DNA from: Microvirga sp. TS319
Lineage (GTDB): Bacteria; Pseudomonadota; Alphaproteobacteria; Rhizobiales; Beijerinckiaceae
Length of the DNA stretch: 64,000 bases
Reading direction: 5' to 3'
Assembly: GCF_041276405.1 (NCBI RefSeq)
Contig: NZ_JBGGGT010000001.1
Location: forward strand, 913,501 to 977,500
Shown: positions 14,776 through 23,701 of the stretch, one piece after another
Numbering within the stretch: position 1 is the stretch's first letter
Layout: every line of letters starts with the position of its first letter
Made by a program: the position numbers and the translations under genes
Notes under the pieces: generated by a model
Database searches by the model: none
What the model saw: only the letters and a program-made list of their open reading frames with translations
What the model was told of the DNA's origin: nothing

Positions 14776-16734
14776 CTATGTGATCTCAACTTTGACAACG
14801 GCGTAGGCATCGAGCGTTACAAGGGATCCTTCAAAATCTCGCATAGCGACATCGATGTAGTCGCAATTTGTCGTCAGCTGCTCGAACGAGGCTGCATCGA
14901 GCGTTGCAAGTCGAGCCTTCCTGCCAAGGTCGAGCGGAACCACGACTGATGCAGCAGCAGCATCGCGGTTTGCGAGCCACAATATGGTCGCCTCGCCGTT
15001 CTTCACGGCAATGGCATCGATCTTTCCCTTCGGCGAAACCGTTGTCGAAAGGAGTGTGCCGCCAGCCAATGGCGCGAGCCCTGCCACGACATGGTAGGCC
15101 GGATAGACGGCCGGCACCTCCAAGGCGTCGAAATAGGGCTGCGGGAAATCCGTCTTGCGAAAGATATGCCCGAAAGGACCGGTAGGGGCGCCGAGCGCGA
15201 TTGCCGGGATGCCGCCACGAGCAAATGTGGCGATATAGCTCAGTGTCCAGGCGGCGTTGAACAGGCCGCGCTGGCGCGGGTCAAGCCGGCTCAGACAGAC
15301 GCGGGCGTTATTCGGGTTTGATGCCGTGCTCTTGCCGTAAGGGTTTTCGCGGCAGCCGAGCTGGCTGGGGCCAATCCGATATTCGATATCCTTCCCCAAG
15401 AAGGCATGTGTCGAGAGGATTTGGTACGGCAGCGCTTCCATCGTTTCCATAACCGAGCGGTCGTCGGCGGCGTGAACGTTCGGACAGGTGCAATGGGTGA
15501 CGTAGTCGAGAAGCTCCGCAGGAGGGCGTTTGCGGTTCAACTCGGTAAAGTAGGTCGCCATCCCTCCGCCGAGCTTGGCTCGTGGAAACGCGTGCCGTGC
15601 GGCCGCGTAGATCTCTTCAAAGCTCGGCATCTCCGGCCAGGGAGTGCCGGGGAGGACAGATTTCATGTCCTGGGCGGGGAATACTGCAACTGCAGAGGGG
15701 GTGAGATCGGCCTCGGCAACTATTGCCGCAAGCTCGGCCAGTTCGGCTGTGGGGTCTGGGCCGCCCGAAGTGATGATTTCGAGCACGATCTCGGCGCCGG
15801 TCAATGCGCCGAGCTGCCTGTAGAGTCCGAGCTCTCTCAGTCCGCGACCATCCCGCAAATCGATTTGGCAGACCAGCCATTTCGGCCCCAAACGCTGCAC
15901 CATTGCGGCATCCGCAAGCGCGTGCCGGACCTCTTCCGCCGGCACCCCAAGGCCGATTGCGGGAAGCTTCCCGATCTCCTCTCCGATATGAACCGTGACC
16001 GTCTGCTCAGCATTGTCCGGCGGGGCGGCCGGCAGCGGACCCGTGACCGTGATCCGCACGGACTGCGTCACCGGCTCCCCTTTGGGCAGTGTATAGGGCC
16101 ATTCCCGCGCCAACGGCCGCACATAGGTCTTGTATGAGGCGTCGGACCAGTTGCGCTGATCCTCCATTTCGAACGCATCGCCTTCCATCGTGCAGGTCAC
16201 CCAGACCCCGGGCGTGATCTCATGCGAGAGGGCGCGGATGTCGTGGAACGGGCACATGGGATCGATCGTTTCGGGGAAGGTCGAGTCTTCCTGTCCGCCA
16301 TCAGTGTGGAGAACCTGGACCCGCTTCCCGGCCACGCCCTCGATCGGGTGTAGGACGATGAATCCTGTCCGATTGGTGACAAAGTTGGTCTCCGGCTCGG
16401 CGACAGCTTCGAATGTGAGCGATCCGTCCTTTTTCCCTTCGATGTGCGCCCTGTAGACAAGACGGCGTTGGCTATCGCCGCATTCAGCCCTGTAGGCGAC
16501 GGAGAAGAGCTCCGGTCGTTCGTCTATCTCCAGTTGGTTGATCGAAGGCGTGAAGGTGCCCCAGTTCTCATCACGCACGAGAAAAGCGATGGCACGAATG
16601 ACCTCGATTCCGCCGATCCGGACATAGCGAAGCGCGCCGCTTTCAAATTCGGCGGACAGGGGACCGGCCTTCAGCGTTCGTGTCGGCTCGCCGACGATTT
16701 CGGTGCCATAGAGCTTCACTGCGCGAGAGACCAT
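14776..16734 (-). CDS. D-apionate-lactonase-like three-domain protein (ApnL family, tentative)
   Basis: This 652-residue cytoplasmic protein has no signal peptide. Residues about 1-250 are beta-rich (YVRIGGIEVIRAIAFLVRDE, then WGTFTPSI, FIVLHPIEGVAGKRVQVLHT). Residues 260-560 look like a TIM barrel (PKWLVCQIDLRDGRG, AEIVLEIITSGG, AVAVFPAQDMKSVLPGTPWP, LGGGMATYFTELNRKRPP, VTHCTCPNVHAADDRSVMET). The C-terminal 90 residues form a beta domain. This N/TIM/C layout and the VIRAIAFLVRDENWGT motif are what I recall for bacterial D-apionate lactonases; I cannot search to confirm. It is last in a minus-strand cluster with a sugar importer, a hydroxyacid dehydrogenase and an aldolase, fitting sugar-lactone or sugar-acid catabolism. 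Alternative: an uncharacterised glycoside-hydrolase-like enzyme. Confidence 0.6.
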   Translation of the reverse strand: MVSRAVKLYGTEIVGEPTRTLKAGPLSAEFESGALRYVRIGGIEVIRAIAFLVRDENWGTFTPSINQLEIDERPELFSVAYRAECGDSQRRLVYRAHIEGKKDGSLTFEAVAEPETNFVTNRTGFIVLHPIEGVAGKRVQVLHTDGGQEDSTFPETIDPMCPFHDIRALSHEITPGVWVTCTMEGDAFEMEDQRNWSDASYKTYVRPLAREWPYTLPKGEPVTQSVRITVTGPLPAAPPDNAEQTVTVHIGEEIGKLPAIGLGVPAEEVRHALADAAMVQRLGPKWLVCQIDLRDGRGLRELGLYRQLGALTGAEIVLEIITSGGPDPTAELAELAAIVAEADLTPSAVAVFPAQDMKSVLPGTPWPEMPSFEEIYAAARHAFPRAKLGGGMATYFTELNRKRPPAELLDYVTHCTCPNVHAADDRSVMETMEALPYQILSTHAFLGKDIEYRIGPSQLGCRENPYGKSTASNPNNARVCLSRLDPRQRGLFNAAWTLSYIATFARGGIPAIALGAPTGPFGHIFRKTDFPQPYFDALEVPAVYPAYHVVAGLAPLAGGTLLSTTVSPKGKIDAIAVKNGEATILWLANRDAAAASVVVPLDLGRKARLATLDAASFEQLTTNCDYIDVAMRDFEGSLVTLDAYAVVKVEIT

Positions 16735-16746
16735 GATTTCCTCCCG

Positions 16747-17841
16747 TTAAAGCGCCTGCTCGCTTCTTGCATCGAAGAACGACGCATGCATCAGATTAAT
16801 GTCCACGATGATCCTCTCGCCGGGACGGCTCACGTCGTGCGCCTGCAGCTCGGCGATGATGGGCTGGCCTGCTAAGCGGAAGGTCGCATAGCTCCGCGAA
16901 CCCGTAGGCTGAATCAGATCGACCGTCGCCTCGTGCCGCACGCTTCCATGTCGCCCATCGCCATGTGCGCGGGTCACATGTTCCGGTCTCAGACCGAGTA
17001 GAACCGGCAGGCCGTCCCTGATCCCTTTGAGCCGCCGCTCTTCAGGTAGTGTCAGGGCAACGCTGCCATCTCCCAGCTTCACGCGGCATTGCCCGTCAAC
17101 GGCCAGTATTCCGGGGACGAAGGACATCTGGGGCGAACCGAGGAAGGCGGCGACAAAGCGGTTGGCAGGCCGCTCGAACAGTTCGAGCGGTGCGCCCTGT
17201 TGCTCGATGACTCCGTCGCGCATCAGCACGATCCGGTCAGCGAGTGTCATCGCCTCGATCTGATCGTGGGTGACGTAGATCATAGTCGTCGAGATTTCCT
17301 GATGCAGCCGCTTGATCTCGCCCCGCATCTCGTCGCGCAACTGGGCATCCAGGTTGGAAAGCGGTTCGTCAAAGAGGAAAATGCGCGGATTGCGCACGAT
17401 CGCCCTGCCGATCGCGACTCTCTGGCGCTGCCCGCCCGAGAGATGGCGCGGCAGCCTGTCGAGGAACTGCACAATCCCGAGCATCTTGGCGGTGCTGCGC
17501 ACCCGTTCGGCGATCTCGGCGGGCGGCAGCTTGCGCGCCTTCAGTCCGAAGCCGATGTTCTGCTCAACTGTCATATGCGGGTAGAGGGCGTAGTCCTGGA
17601 ACACCATCGCGACATCCCGATCGCGCGGCCGCATCTCGTTGACCACCTCGCCGCCAATCTCGATCTCCCCTTCGCTGACCTCCTCAAGTCCGGCGATCAT
17701 TCGCAACAGCGTGCTCTTTCCACAGCCAGACGGGCCGACCAGGACCGTGAATTCCCCATCGCCTATATCGAGATCGATTCCTCGCACAGCGTGAAAACTG
17801 CCGAACCGTTTCTGCAGCCCTGTGATCCTGACACGCGCCAT
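16747..17841 (-). CDS. CUT1 sugar ABC transporter ATP-binding protein (UgpC/MalK type)
   Basis: This is the ATPase subunit that powers the importer encoded upstream. Walker A is GPSGCGKST, the Q-loop is VFQDYALYPHMTV, the signature is LSGGQRQRVAIGRAIVR, Walker B is IFLFDEPLSNLD and the switch His is in YVTHDQIEAMTL. A C-terminal MalK-type regulatory domain (TOBE) occupies residues 240-364, including LLGLRPEHV. Start MARVRITGLQ at 17841 follows AGGGACAAGC; an upstream ATG ten codons earlier is possible. It follows the second permease gene by 26 bases, so it is in the same operon. 364 residues, normal. Confidence 0.95.
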   Translation of the reverse strand: MARVRITGLQKRFGSFHAVRGIDLDIGDGEFTVLVGPSGCGKSTLLRMIAGLEEVSEGEIEIGGEVVNEMRPRDRDVAMVFQDYALYPHMTVEQNIGFGLKARKLPPAEIAERVRSTAKMLGIVQFLDRLPRHLSGGQRQRVAIGRAIVRNPRIFLFDEPLSNLDAQLRDEMRGEIKRLHQEISTTMIYVTHDQIEAMTLADRIVLMRDGVIEQQGAPLELFERPANRFVAAFLGSPQMSFVPGILAVDGQCRVKLGDGSVALTLPEERRLKGIRDGLPVLLGLRPEHVTRAHGDGRHGSVRHEATVDLIQPTGSRSYATFRLAGQPIIAELQAHDVSRPGERIIVDINLMHASFFDARSEQAL

Positions 17842-17867
17842 TCCGAGCTTGTCCCTCTTTCTTATTC

Positions 17868-18707
17868 TCATCCGCGCACGGCACCGAGCGTCAGTCCTCG
17901 GACGAGGTGCTTTTGGGCGAGGACCCCGAGCGCAATCGACGGTACCAGGGACACGATCGCAAGCGCACTCGCCTCGCCATATTGCGCTCCCTGGAAGCCA
18001 AGGAAGGCGCGAAAGACGGTCGGCAACGTGAAAGCATTGCGGCTGGTCAATACCAGTGCAAAGAAAAACTCCGTCCAGCATGCAATGAAGGCGAATACGG
18101 CCGCCGCCACGATACCCGGCCCGGCAAGCGGCACGGCGACTTGCCAGAACGCCTGCCAGCGCGTGCAGCCGTCGACGAGTGCAGCGTCCTCCATCGATCT
18201 CGGCATCTGACGGAAATAGGCGAACATCATCCACACCGATACCGGCAGTGTGAAGACCGTATAGGCGATGATCAGCCCAAGCCGCGTATCGTGCAGGCCT
18301 ACGCCACGATAGATCAAGAAGATCGGCAGGATGACGGCGACCGGCGGCAGGAACCGTTGCGAAAGCACCCAAAAGGAAAGGTGCCTGCCTCCCGTGTTGA
18401 ATCGCGCGAGGCTATAGGCCATGAGCGTTCCAAAAAGGGTGGAGAGTAGGGTCGCCGACAGTGAGACAAGCAGGCTGTTCGTCAGGCCCTGCAGGCCACG
18501 ATAGGCAAACAGCGCCGCCGTATAGTGGACGAGGGTCGGGGCCTTCGGAAACCAGACCGGCGGAACGGCGAGATAATCGTCGCTCGGCTTGATCGATGTG
18601 ACGAACACCCAGTAGAGCGGAACGAGCACGAAACACAGGAAGGCTCCGACCAAGACGATGCGCCCGACGGGGATACGACGGCGCCGTGCCGATGAATGTG
18701 CCATCAC
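17868..18707 (-). CDS. CUT1 sugar ABC transporter permease (MalG type)
   Basis: This inner-membrane permease has 279 residues and six predicted helices, the first being VGRIVLVGAFLCFVLVPLYW. The EAA-type coupling loop is EDAALVDGCTRWQAFWQVAV with the conserved Gly, followed by PLAGPGIVAAAVFAF. Its start overlaps the stop of the first permease as ATGA. Partner of the permease at 18704-19642 and the ATPase at 16747-17841. Substrate inferred only from cluster context (sugar lactone or acid). Confidence 0.94.
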   Translation of the reverse strand: MMAHSSARRRRIPVGRIVLVGAFLCFVLVPLYWVFVTSIKPSDDYLAVPPVWFPKAPTLVHYTAALFAYRGLQGLTNSLLVSLSATLLSTLFGTLMAYSLARFNTGGRHLSFWVLSQRFLPPVAVILPIFLIYRGVGLHDTRLGLIIAYTVFTLPVSVWMMFAYFRQMPRSMEDAALVDGCTRWQAFWQVAVPLAGPGIVAAAVFAFIACWTEFFFALVLTSRNAFTLPTVFRAFLGFQGAQYGEASALAIVSLVPSIALGVLAQKHLVRGLTLGAVRG

Positions 18708-19642
18708 GCCACCTCCGGCCTGAGGAGTTGCCTGACCAGCAGGCCCACGACGACAGCGGTCACGATCAGGAAGATCCAGCTCCCCGCCGTCGCTTGGGAA
18801 AGATGGAACTGGGTGAAGCCGATGGTGTAGAGGTAATAGGAGGCCGTATAGGTCTTCGTTCCCGGCCCGCCCGACGTCATGATGAAGATCGTGTCGAACA
18901 GCTTGATCGCGTCGAGCAGACGAAACGTGACTGCAAGGAGGATCATCGGCCTAAGGAACGGGATCGTTATCGCCCAGAAGGCCTGCCATGCACTGACACC
19001 GTCGAGTTCCGCCGCCTCGTAGAGGTTCGGGGGAATCGACGTCAGGCCTGCAAGGAGCACGACGAACATGAACGGGGTCCATTGCCAGACATCCGCTAGG
19101 ATCAGCGAAAAATAGATCCAGGGGCTCTGGCTCAGCCAGCTGATGGTCACGTCGTGGCCGACGATCTGGCTCAGAATGTAGTTCGTGGGGCCGAACGGCC
19201 GCTGAAGGAGGAGAGCCCAGGCTTGGCCGACGATAACAGGACTAATGAAGAGCGGCACGATCAGAACCGACATGACGAGTCCGCGTCCGGGAAAGTTTCT
19301 GACCATTGCCAGCGCGAGTCCGAGCCCGAGAAGAAGTTCGATTGCCACATTGGCGGCCGATAGCATGGCCGTGAGGGCCAGGGACCAACGGGCCACCGGA
19401 TCATAGACCACGGCCCGGAAGTTCTTCAGACCGACGAATGCGTGACCGGGGATCTGGAAATCGTAGTTGACGAAGGCCACCCAGGCGGAGAAGAGCAGCG
19501 GATAAATGGAAAGAGCGAGGATGAGGAGGACGGCGGGCGCAACGAGCAGCCACCTGAAATGGCGATCGCTCCACTCGGAAAGGGCGGAGAGCGGCGGCAG
19601 AGAACCGACCGCGGCAGTCTCCAGCCTGACGCTCGTGCTCAT
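18704..19642 (-). CDS. CUT1 sugar ABC transporter permease (MalF/UgpA type)
   Basis: This 312-residue inner-membrane protein has six predicted helices beginning with FRWLLVAPAVLLILALSIYP. The EAA loop is YEAAELDGVSAWQAFWAITI. Start 19642 (MSTSVRLETA) follows GGGAGGAACTGCT; an upstream in-frame ATG at 19705 lies within the intercistronic stem-loop and is rejected. The gene is separated from the upstream binding-protein gene by 98 bases containing a strong hairpin (19697-19718), which probably sets the ratio of binding protein to permease. Confidence 0.94.
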   Translation of the reverse strand: MSTSVRLETAAVGSLPPLSALSEWSDRHFRWLLVAPAVLLILALSIYPLLFSAWVAFVNYDFQIPGHAFVGLKNFRAVVYDPVARWSLALTAMLSAANVAIELLLGLGLALAMVRNFPGRGLVMSVLIVPLFISPVIVGQAWALLLQRPFGPTNYILSQIVGHDVTISWLSQSPWIYFSLILADVWQWTPFMFVVLLAGLTSIPPNLYEAAELDGVSAWQAFWAITIPFLRPMILLAVTFRLLDAIKLFDTIFIMTSGGPGTKTYTASYYLYTIGFTQFHLSQATAGSWIFLIVTAVVVGLLVRQLLRPEVA

Positions 19643-19696
19643 AGCAGTTCCTCCCAGCATCGCCGGCCCAGCACTGCGGATCGATCGACTGATGTC

Positions 19697-19718
19697 TGCC
19701 GGCACCGGAGTGCCGGCA
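19697..19718 (-). promoter_or_regulatory. Intercistronic stem-loop after the binding-protein gene
   Basis: Perfect 9-bp arms TGCCGGCAC / GTGCCGGCA with a 4-base loop, 22 bases past the binding-protein stop and before the first permease gene. There is no T-tail. This kind of structure usually protects the upstream mRNA from 3' decay or partly terminates transcription. Confidence 0.7.
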
Positions 19719-19740
19719 TCTCGTCAAAATGCGGTCGGGC

Positions 19741-21402
19741 TCAATCGAGCTTCACCGCCATGCCCATGGAAGCCACCGTATGATCGGCAGATGAGCCCGG
19801 CAGCTTCCTGTACTCGTCGTAGAAGGCCTTCTGCGATTCCGTCCCCAGCCGCTCCGTCGTCGCGTCCCACTCTTCCGCGGCCGTCTGGAGTGCCGTTTTT
19901 GGATCGGTGTCGGCCCAGACGGAAGAGCACATGCGGTCGAGGGATAATGCATAGTCCTGCCAACCGGGCATGATCATATCCAGGAGCCCGACATTCGCCG
20001 AGTCGTTGAGGTTGATGAGATAGTCCTTCGCGTCAGGCCAGAGTGCCCGATAGAGATCCGACTTGAAGTGCGACAGGCGATAAGGATCGCGCAGTGAATA
20101 GGGCAACATCACCCGGGCGAGCGAAACCGGTGGCGACGTGACCCACTGCATGAAGAGATAGGCCGCCTCCGCATTGGAGGAATCCGCGGCCAGCGCCTTG
20201 TTGTAGCCCGTCGCGTGCTCCGGATGGCCACCCGGCACGATGGCGTAGCCGACCTTTCCGGCAATCGACGACTGTGGGATGAAGTTGATCGCCTTGGCGC
20301 TTTGCGAATAGTTCGCGGCCATTCGGCCGGTGGGCGGCCAAGAATAGATCATCGCCACCTTGCCCTGGAGGAAAGCGGCCCAAAGCGACACGGCGTCGAG
20401 TTCGTTGTTCCCGGGAATCGAAGCCTTATTGGCAGCGATCATGTTCTCCAGCGTCTTGATGCCGGCTGGCGAATTGAGCTGCGCCTTCATGTTTCCGTCG
20501 AAAAGGACGCCGTTATTGGCCCGGTACTGCTGCAGAAAGTCGTACTGGTTGCCCGGGCTTCCGGCTTTACGGAAGTGCCCCGCTCCATAAACCTGCGGGG
20601 CCATGTTGTCCGTGATGAACTGGGCGACCTGCGTGTAGTCTTCCCAGGTTTTCGGCACCTGGAGCGGCTTGCCGAACTTTTTCTGGTAGCTCTCCTTCAG
20701 CTTGGCGTCGTCGAAAATGTCCTTGCGATAGTAGAGCGCGAACATGTCGCCGTCGTCAAAGAAACCCCAGACTTTTCCCTTGTATGTAGGCAGCGCTTTG
20801 TAAAGGGGATGATAGTCGTTGAGATCGTCTTGGTTGATATATTTGGCCATCAGCTCGTCTAGCGGCTGAATCACGCCGCCGTCGGCGAGCGACGGCGTCC
20901 AAGCGGGTTCGATGTCGAGAACGTCGTAGGCGCCGGACTGAGCGATATGCTCGGCAATCGGCTTGGAGTATTGATCGGGATGCGAGAGTTCGACGACATT
21001 GGATTTTATGCCGGTCAACTGCTCCCAGACCGGTCCGGAAAAGTTGCGCGGATCGAGGGCCTGGAGGCCGGACTCATAGGTCATGTTGAGGGTGACGCCC
21101 TTGTATTTCTTGGCGGCCTGGACAGCTCGATAGGCCGAGCCGTCGGCTGGACCTTCCGTCGACGCCTTGAGCGCAGACGCCTGCGCCTTGCCGAGCGGTG
21201 TCGTAGGATCGGCAAGGTCCAGCGCCGCCTGCGCCAAGGCATGTTCCGTCAGGCTTCCCAGAACGCCACCAGCGAGCGGGAGCATTCCGAGCGCCTGACC
21301 GAACCGCGTAATGAATGTCCTGCGTGTCGGCTCTCCGCGGAGCCATGCGTCGACTTCGGCAGACAACCCGGCTTCGAAATCTCGTCTTTCACGTTCGTTC
21401 AT
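19741..21402 (-). CDS. Extracellular solute-binding protein of the CUT1 importer, Tat-type signal
   Basis: This 553-residue periplasmic protein captures the sugar-like substrate. It is longer than usual (about 430) because of a cytoplasmic-looking N-terminal extension (MNERERRDFEAGLSAEVDAW) before a twin-arginine signal (TRRTFITRFGQALGMLPLAG, Ala-rich cleavage site near ALAQA). The mature part has VTLNMTYESGLQALDP, GAYDVLDIEPAW and YKGKVWGFFDDGDMFALYYR, as in family 1 binding proteins. Start 21402 follows GGGAGGAGCAGTC. A Tat signal implies folding before export. The ligand is unknown; the Asp/Trp/Tyr-rich mature sequence fits a carbohydrate. Confidence 0.92.
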   Translation of the reverse strand: MNERERRDFEAGLSAEVDAWLRGEPTRRTFITRFGQALGMLPLAGGVLGSLTEHALAQAALDLADPTTPLGKAQASALKASTEGPADGSAYRAVQAAKKYKGVTLNMTYESGLQALDPRNFSGPVWEQLTGIKSNVVELSHPDQYSKPIAEHIAQSGAYDVLDIEPAWTPSLADGGVIQPLDELMAKYINQDDLNDYHPLYKALPTYKGKVWGFFDDGDMFALYYRKDIFDDAKLKESYQKKFGKPLQVPKTWEDYTQVAQFITDNMAPQVYGAGHFRKAGSPGNQYDFLQQYRANNGVLFDGNMKAQLNSPAGIKTLENMIAANKASIPGNNELDAVSLWAAFLQGKVAMIYSWPPTGRMAANYSQSAKAINFIPQSSIAGKVGYAIVPGGHPEHATGYNKALAADSSNAEAAYLFMQWVTSPPVSLARVMLPYSLRDPYRLSHFKSDLYRALWPDAKDYLINLNDSANVGLLDMIMPGWQDYALSLDRMCSSVWADTDPKTALQTAAEEWDATTERLGTESQKAFYDEYRKLPGSSADHTVASMGMAVKLD

Positions 21403-21487
21403 GACTGCTCCTCCCAATCAAGAGCCTGTGGCCGCTGGCGGCCACGCTCCCATTTGCGGCCCCACAGACGCTGTGGGGGTGCCGTTC

Positions 21488-22549
21488 CTAGCCTTCAAAA
21501 CGCGAGCGGAAATGAGCCAACCGTTCCTTCCAGGCCGGATTTTCCAGGACCTCCCGGTTCACGACGCCGCGCGGAACTCTTCCGTGCTGCACCTCAAGCA
21601 CCGCCTGAACGTCCGCTGCGCCGTTGCCGGCAAAGCACTGGTCGGTCCAGCACAGCGCATGGGGCGTGAGAATGACATTGTCGAGCCGAAGGATCGGGTC
21701 GTTCGGGTCCGGAGGTTCCTTCTCAAGGACATCCAGGCCCGCTCCAGCGATCCAGCCCTCACGGAGCGCCTTTGTGATGGCCTTCTGATCCACAATGGGA
21801 CCGCGTGCCGTATTGATGAGGTACGCGGTCGGCTTCATGAGCCGCAGGCGCTCCTCGTTGACCAGATGGTGAGTTTCCGTGGTTAGGGGCACGCTCACCG
21901 ACAGGATGTCCGAGCGGCGGAAGAGATCGTCCAGCCCCACCAGTTCAACACCGAGTTCGGTCGCCACCGCCGTATCGGCATAAGGATCGTAGGCAGCGAG
22001 TTTCATGCCGAAGGGCTTGAGAAGCCGAAAGACTTCGGTACCGATGTTGCCGATGCCGATCGAACCGAAGGTTCGCCCCACCAGTCCGGTGCCCATATGT
22101 TCCGACCGCCTAGCGTATCCGGCGTCCGCCGCCCGGGTCAGCCGGTCCTTCGCGATGAGCTTTCCGGTCAATGCGAGCATGAAGGTCAAGATCGATACGG
22201 CGACCGGCCGGCGCACCCCGTCGGGCGTGATGACGAGAGCAATTCCAGCCTTGGTGCAGGCCCCCACATCGACAGTGTCGTAGCCGACACCGAAGCGGGC
22301 GACCACGGCAAGTCGGCCGCTCTTCGGAATGCTTTCGCGACCGAAACGGTGGGCGAGGAGGATCAATGCGTCGAATTCCTCGAGCTGCTCGCCCCGGATC
22401 GGGTCGGACGGCTCGAGAAAGGCCATTTCGATATCGGGCGCCGAAACGAGCTGATCCAAGTCGAAATCGGGATAGGTGGGCGATCCGTCAGGTTTCTTGA
22501 AATCGCCGGAGAGGGCGACGCGGAATGTCGCGGACATGGCTGCGTTCAC
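21488..22549 (-). CDS. D-2-hydroxyacid dehydrogenase (SerA/phosphoglycerate dehydrogenase superfamily)
   Basis: This NAD(P)-dependent cytoplasmic enzyme interconverts 2-oxo and D-2-hydroxy acids. The Rossmann motif is GRTFGSIGIGNIGTEV (about residue 160). Catalytic residues are visible as the Arg in NTARGPIVD, the Glu in LEKEPPD and the His in LTPHALCW. An N-terminal substrate segment VARFGVGYDTVDVGACTKAG is typical. Length 353. The start overlaps the stop of the aldolase gene (ATGA), so the two enzymes are coupled. In context it may reduce or oxidise a 2-oxo acid (for example glyoxylate, hydroxypyruvate or tartronate semialdehyde type) released by the aldolase; this is inference. Confidence 0.9.
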   Translation of the reverse strand: MNAAMSATFRVALSGDFKKPDGSPTYPDFDLDQLVSAPDIEMAFLEPSDPIRGEQLEEFDALILLAHRFGRESIPKSGRLAVVARFGVGYDTVDVGACTKAGIALVITPDGVRRPVAVSILTFMLALTGKLIAKDRLTRAADAGYARRSEHMGTGLVGRTFGSIGIGNIGTEVFRLLKPFGMKLAAYDPYADTAVATELGVELVGLDDLFRRSDILSVSVPLTTETHHLVNEERLRLMKPTAYLINTARGPIVDQKAITKALREGWIAGAGLDVLEKEPPDPNDPILRLDNVILTPHALCWTDQCFAGNGAADVQAVLEVQHGRVPRGVVNREVLENPAWKERLAHFRSRFEG

Positions 22550-23337
22550 TCCATTGTATGTTGCTTGCAGTCGGCGCGAAGCCTTGCGATCGCCGATGCA
22601 AGAGCATCATGGAGGACCCAGACATCGCCGGAGTAGCAGACGAAATCGAAGCCTTTTTCGTATATCGCGACGCCCTGCTCGACGCTGGGAACGAGCCTGC
22701 CGAGCGCTTTGTTGTGCTTCCTCGTGGCGGCGATGACGGTCTCGATCGCCTTGTTGAAGACTGGATGGTCGAACTGCCCCGGCACACCCAGCGAAACGGA
22801 GAGATCGAAATGACCGACCCACAGGCAGTCCACACCGTCGATCGCCGCCATCCTTTCGGCATTCTCGACGCCTTCGGCCGTCTCGATCTGGCAAAACAGC
22901 GTCGTGCGCTTGTTCGCGGCGACGAACTTGTCTTCCACGGCTCCCGGCTGATAGCGATCGTGGGCAACCTGCAGGGCGACACCGCGCCTGCCGACCGGGT
23001 GGTACTTCATGGAATCGATGATATGGCGGACCTCATCGGGATTGCCGACCATCGGCAGCATCAGTCCCTCCGCCCCCATATCCATGGCGCGGGCGATGTG
23101 ATGGTATTCGCGGGAAGGGACGCGGACGATGGCGGGGAGTTGGGCGGCCTCGAAGTAGCGCATTGCGCTCTTCACGGTCTCGAACCCGAAGCCGGAATGC
23201 TCGAGATCGAATAGGACGAAATCACAGCCGGCCGATTTCAGGATGTGTCCGATGCCCGGTGTCGCAAACTCCACGACGAAATGCCCGAGCTTGGCCGATC
23301 GTGTGCCAGCCATCTCCTTGAGGTTGTATTCTCCCAT
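22546..23337 (-). CDS. HpcH/HpaI family class II aldolase
   Basis: This metal-dependent pyruvate/2-oxo acid aldolase (phosphoenolpyruvate-mutase-like TIM barrel) has 263 residues. Landmarks are FVLFDLEHSGFGFETVKSAM (metal-facing Glu and His), VRVPSREYHHIARAMDMGAE, GLMLPMV, FCQIETAEGVEN (metal-binding Glu) and DCLWVGHFDLSVSLGVPG (metal-binding Asp). Start 23337 follows GGGGAGGACAGAA; an in-frame extension to 23412 has no such site. It probably cleaves a 2-oxo sugar acid to pyruvate or a related oxo acid plus an aldehyde. Coupled with the dehydrogenase downstream. Confidence 0.9.
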   Translation of the reverse strand: MGEYNLKEMAGTRSAKLGHFVVEFATPGIGHILKSAGCDFVLFDLEHSGFGFETVKSAMRYFEAAQLPAIVRVPSREYHHIARAMDMGAEGLMLPMVGNPDEVRHIIDSMKYHPVGRRGVALQVAHDRYQPGAVEDKFVAANKRTTLFCQIETAEGVENAERMAAIDGVDCLWVGHFDLSVSLGVPGQFDHPVFNKAIETVIAATRKHNKALGRLVPSVEQGVAIYEKGFDFVCYSGDVWVLHDALASAIARLRADCKQHTME

Positions 23338-23383
23338 TTCTGTCCTCCCCTTGGATGGACGCATCCCGCCGGCGCGGAGCGTC

Positions 23384-23701
23384 TCAGGTCTGCGCGGCGC
23401 TCCTGCCCTCAAAGACGAGTTCGCCTCGAAGAACCGACTTGGCGCTCACCAGCGGCGCGCTTTCGGTGTCGAAATGCTTGTAATGGTCCGATCTAACGTG
23501 TGCGTCGAACCCAGCCTCGTCGTCATAGACTTCGACGAGAAGAACGCGGTCGCGGTCCTCGTGCGGCTCGACGACGTCGAAGCGCCGGCAGCTCGGCTCC
23601 GTCCCCGCCGATATGCGAGCATTGGCGTCGACGAGACGACGAAAGGCGGTGCCCATACCCGGATACAGACGGAAGTCGACGATGACGACGTAGCCGGTCA
23701 T
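23384..23701 (-). CDS. ABM-fold (antibiotic biosynthesis monooxygenase-like) small protein
   Basis: This 105-residue dimeric ferredoxin-like alpha/beta protein has the pattern VVIVDFRLYPG, FRRLVDANARISAGTEPSCR, RFDVV, RVLLVEVYDDEAGFDAHVRS and HYKHFDTESAPLV. This is typical of the ABM/YgiN superfamily (strand, helix, CRRFDV strand, E-x-Y strand, helix with HxxSxHxxxF). Such proteins in catabolic clusters act as small isomerases, lyases or quinone monooxygenases. Its start overlaps the regulator's stop (ATGA). Role here unknown; an auxiliary tautomerase-like step is possible. Confidence 0.82.
   Translation of the reverse strand: MTGYVVIVDFRLYPGMGTAFRRLVDANARISAGTEPSCRRFDVVEPHEDRDRVLLVEVYDDEAGFDAHVRSDHYKHFDTESAPLVSAKSVLRGELVFEGRSAAQT

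Noticed and set aside
21488..22549. Calling the hydroxyacid dehydrogenase a D-apionate oxidoisomerase because of the ApnL-like neighbour
   Set aside because: Its Arg/Glu/His catalytic set and Rossmann layout are those of D-2-hydroxyacid dehydrogenases, not of the beta-hydroxyacid-type oxidoisomerase.
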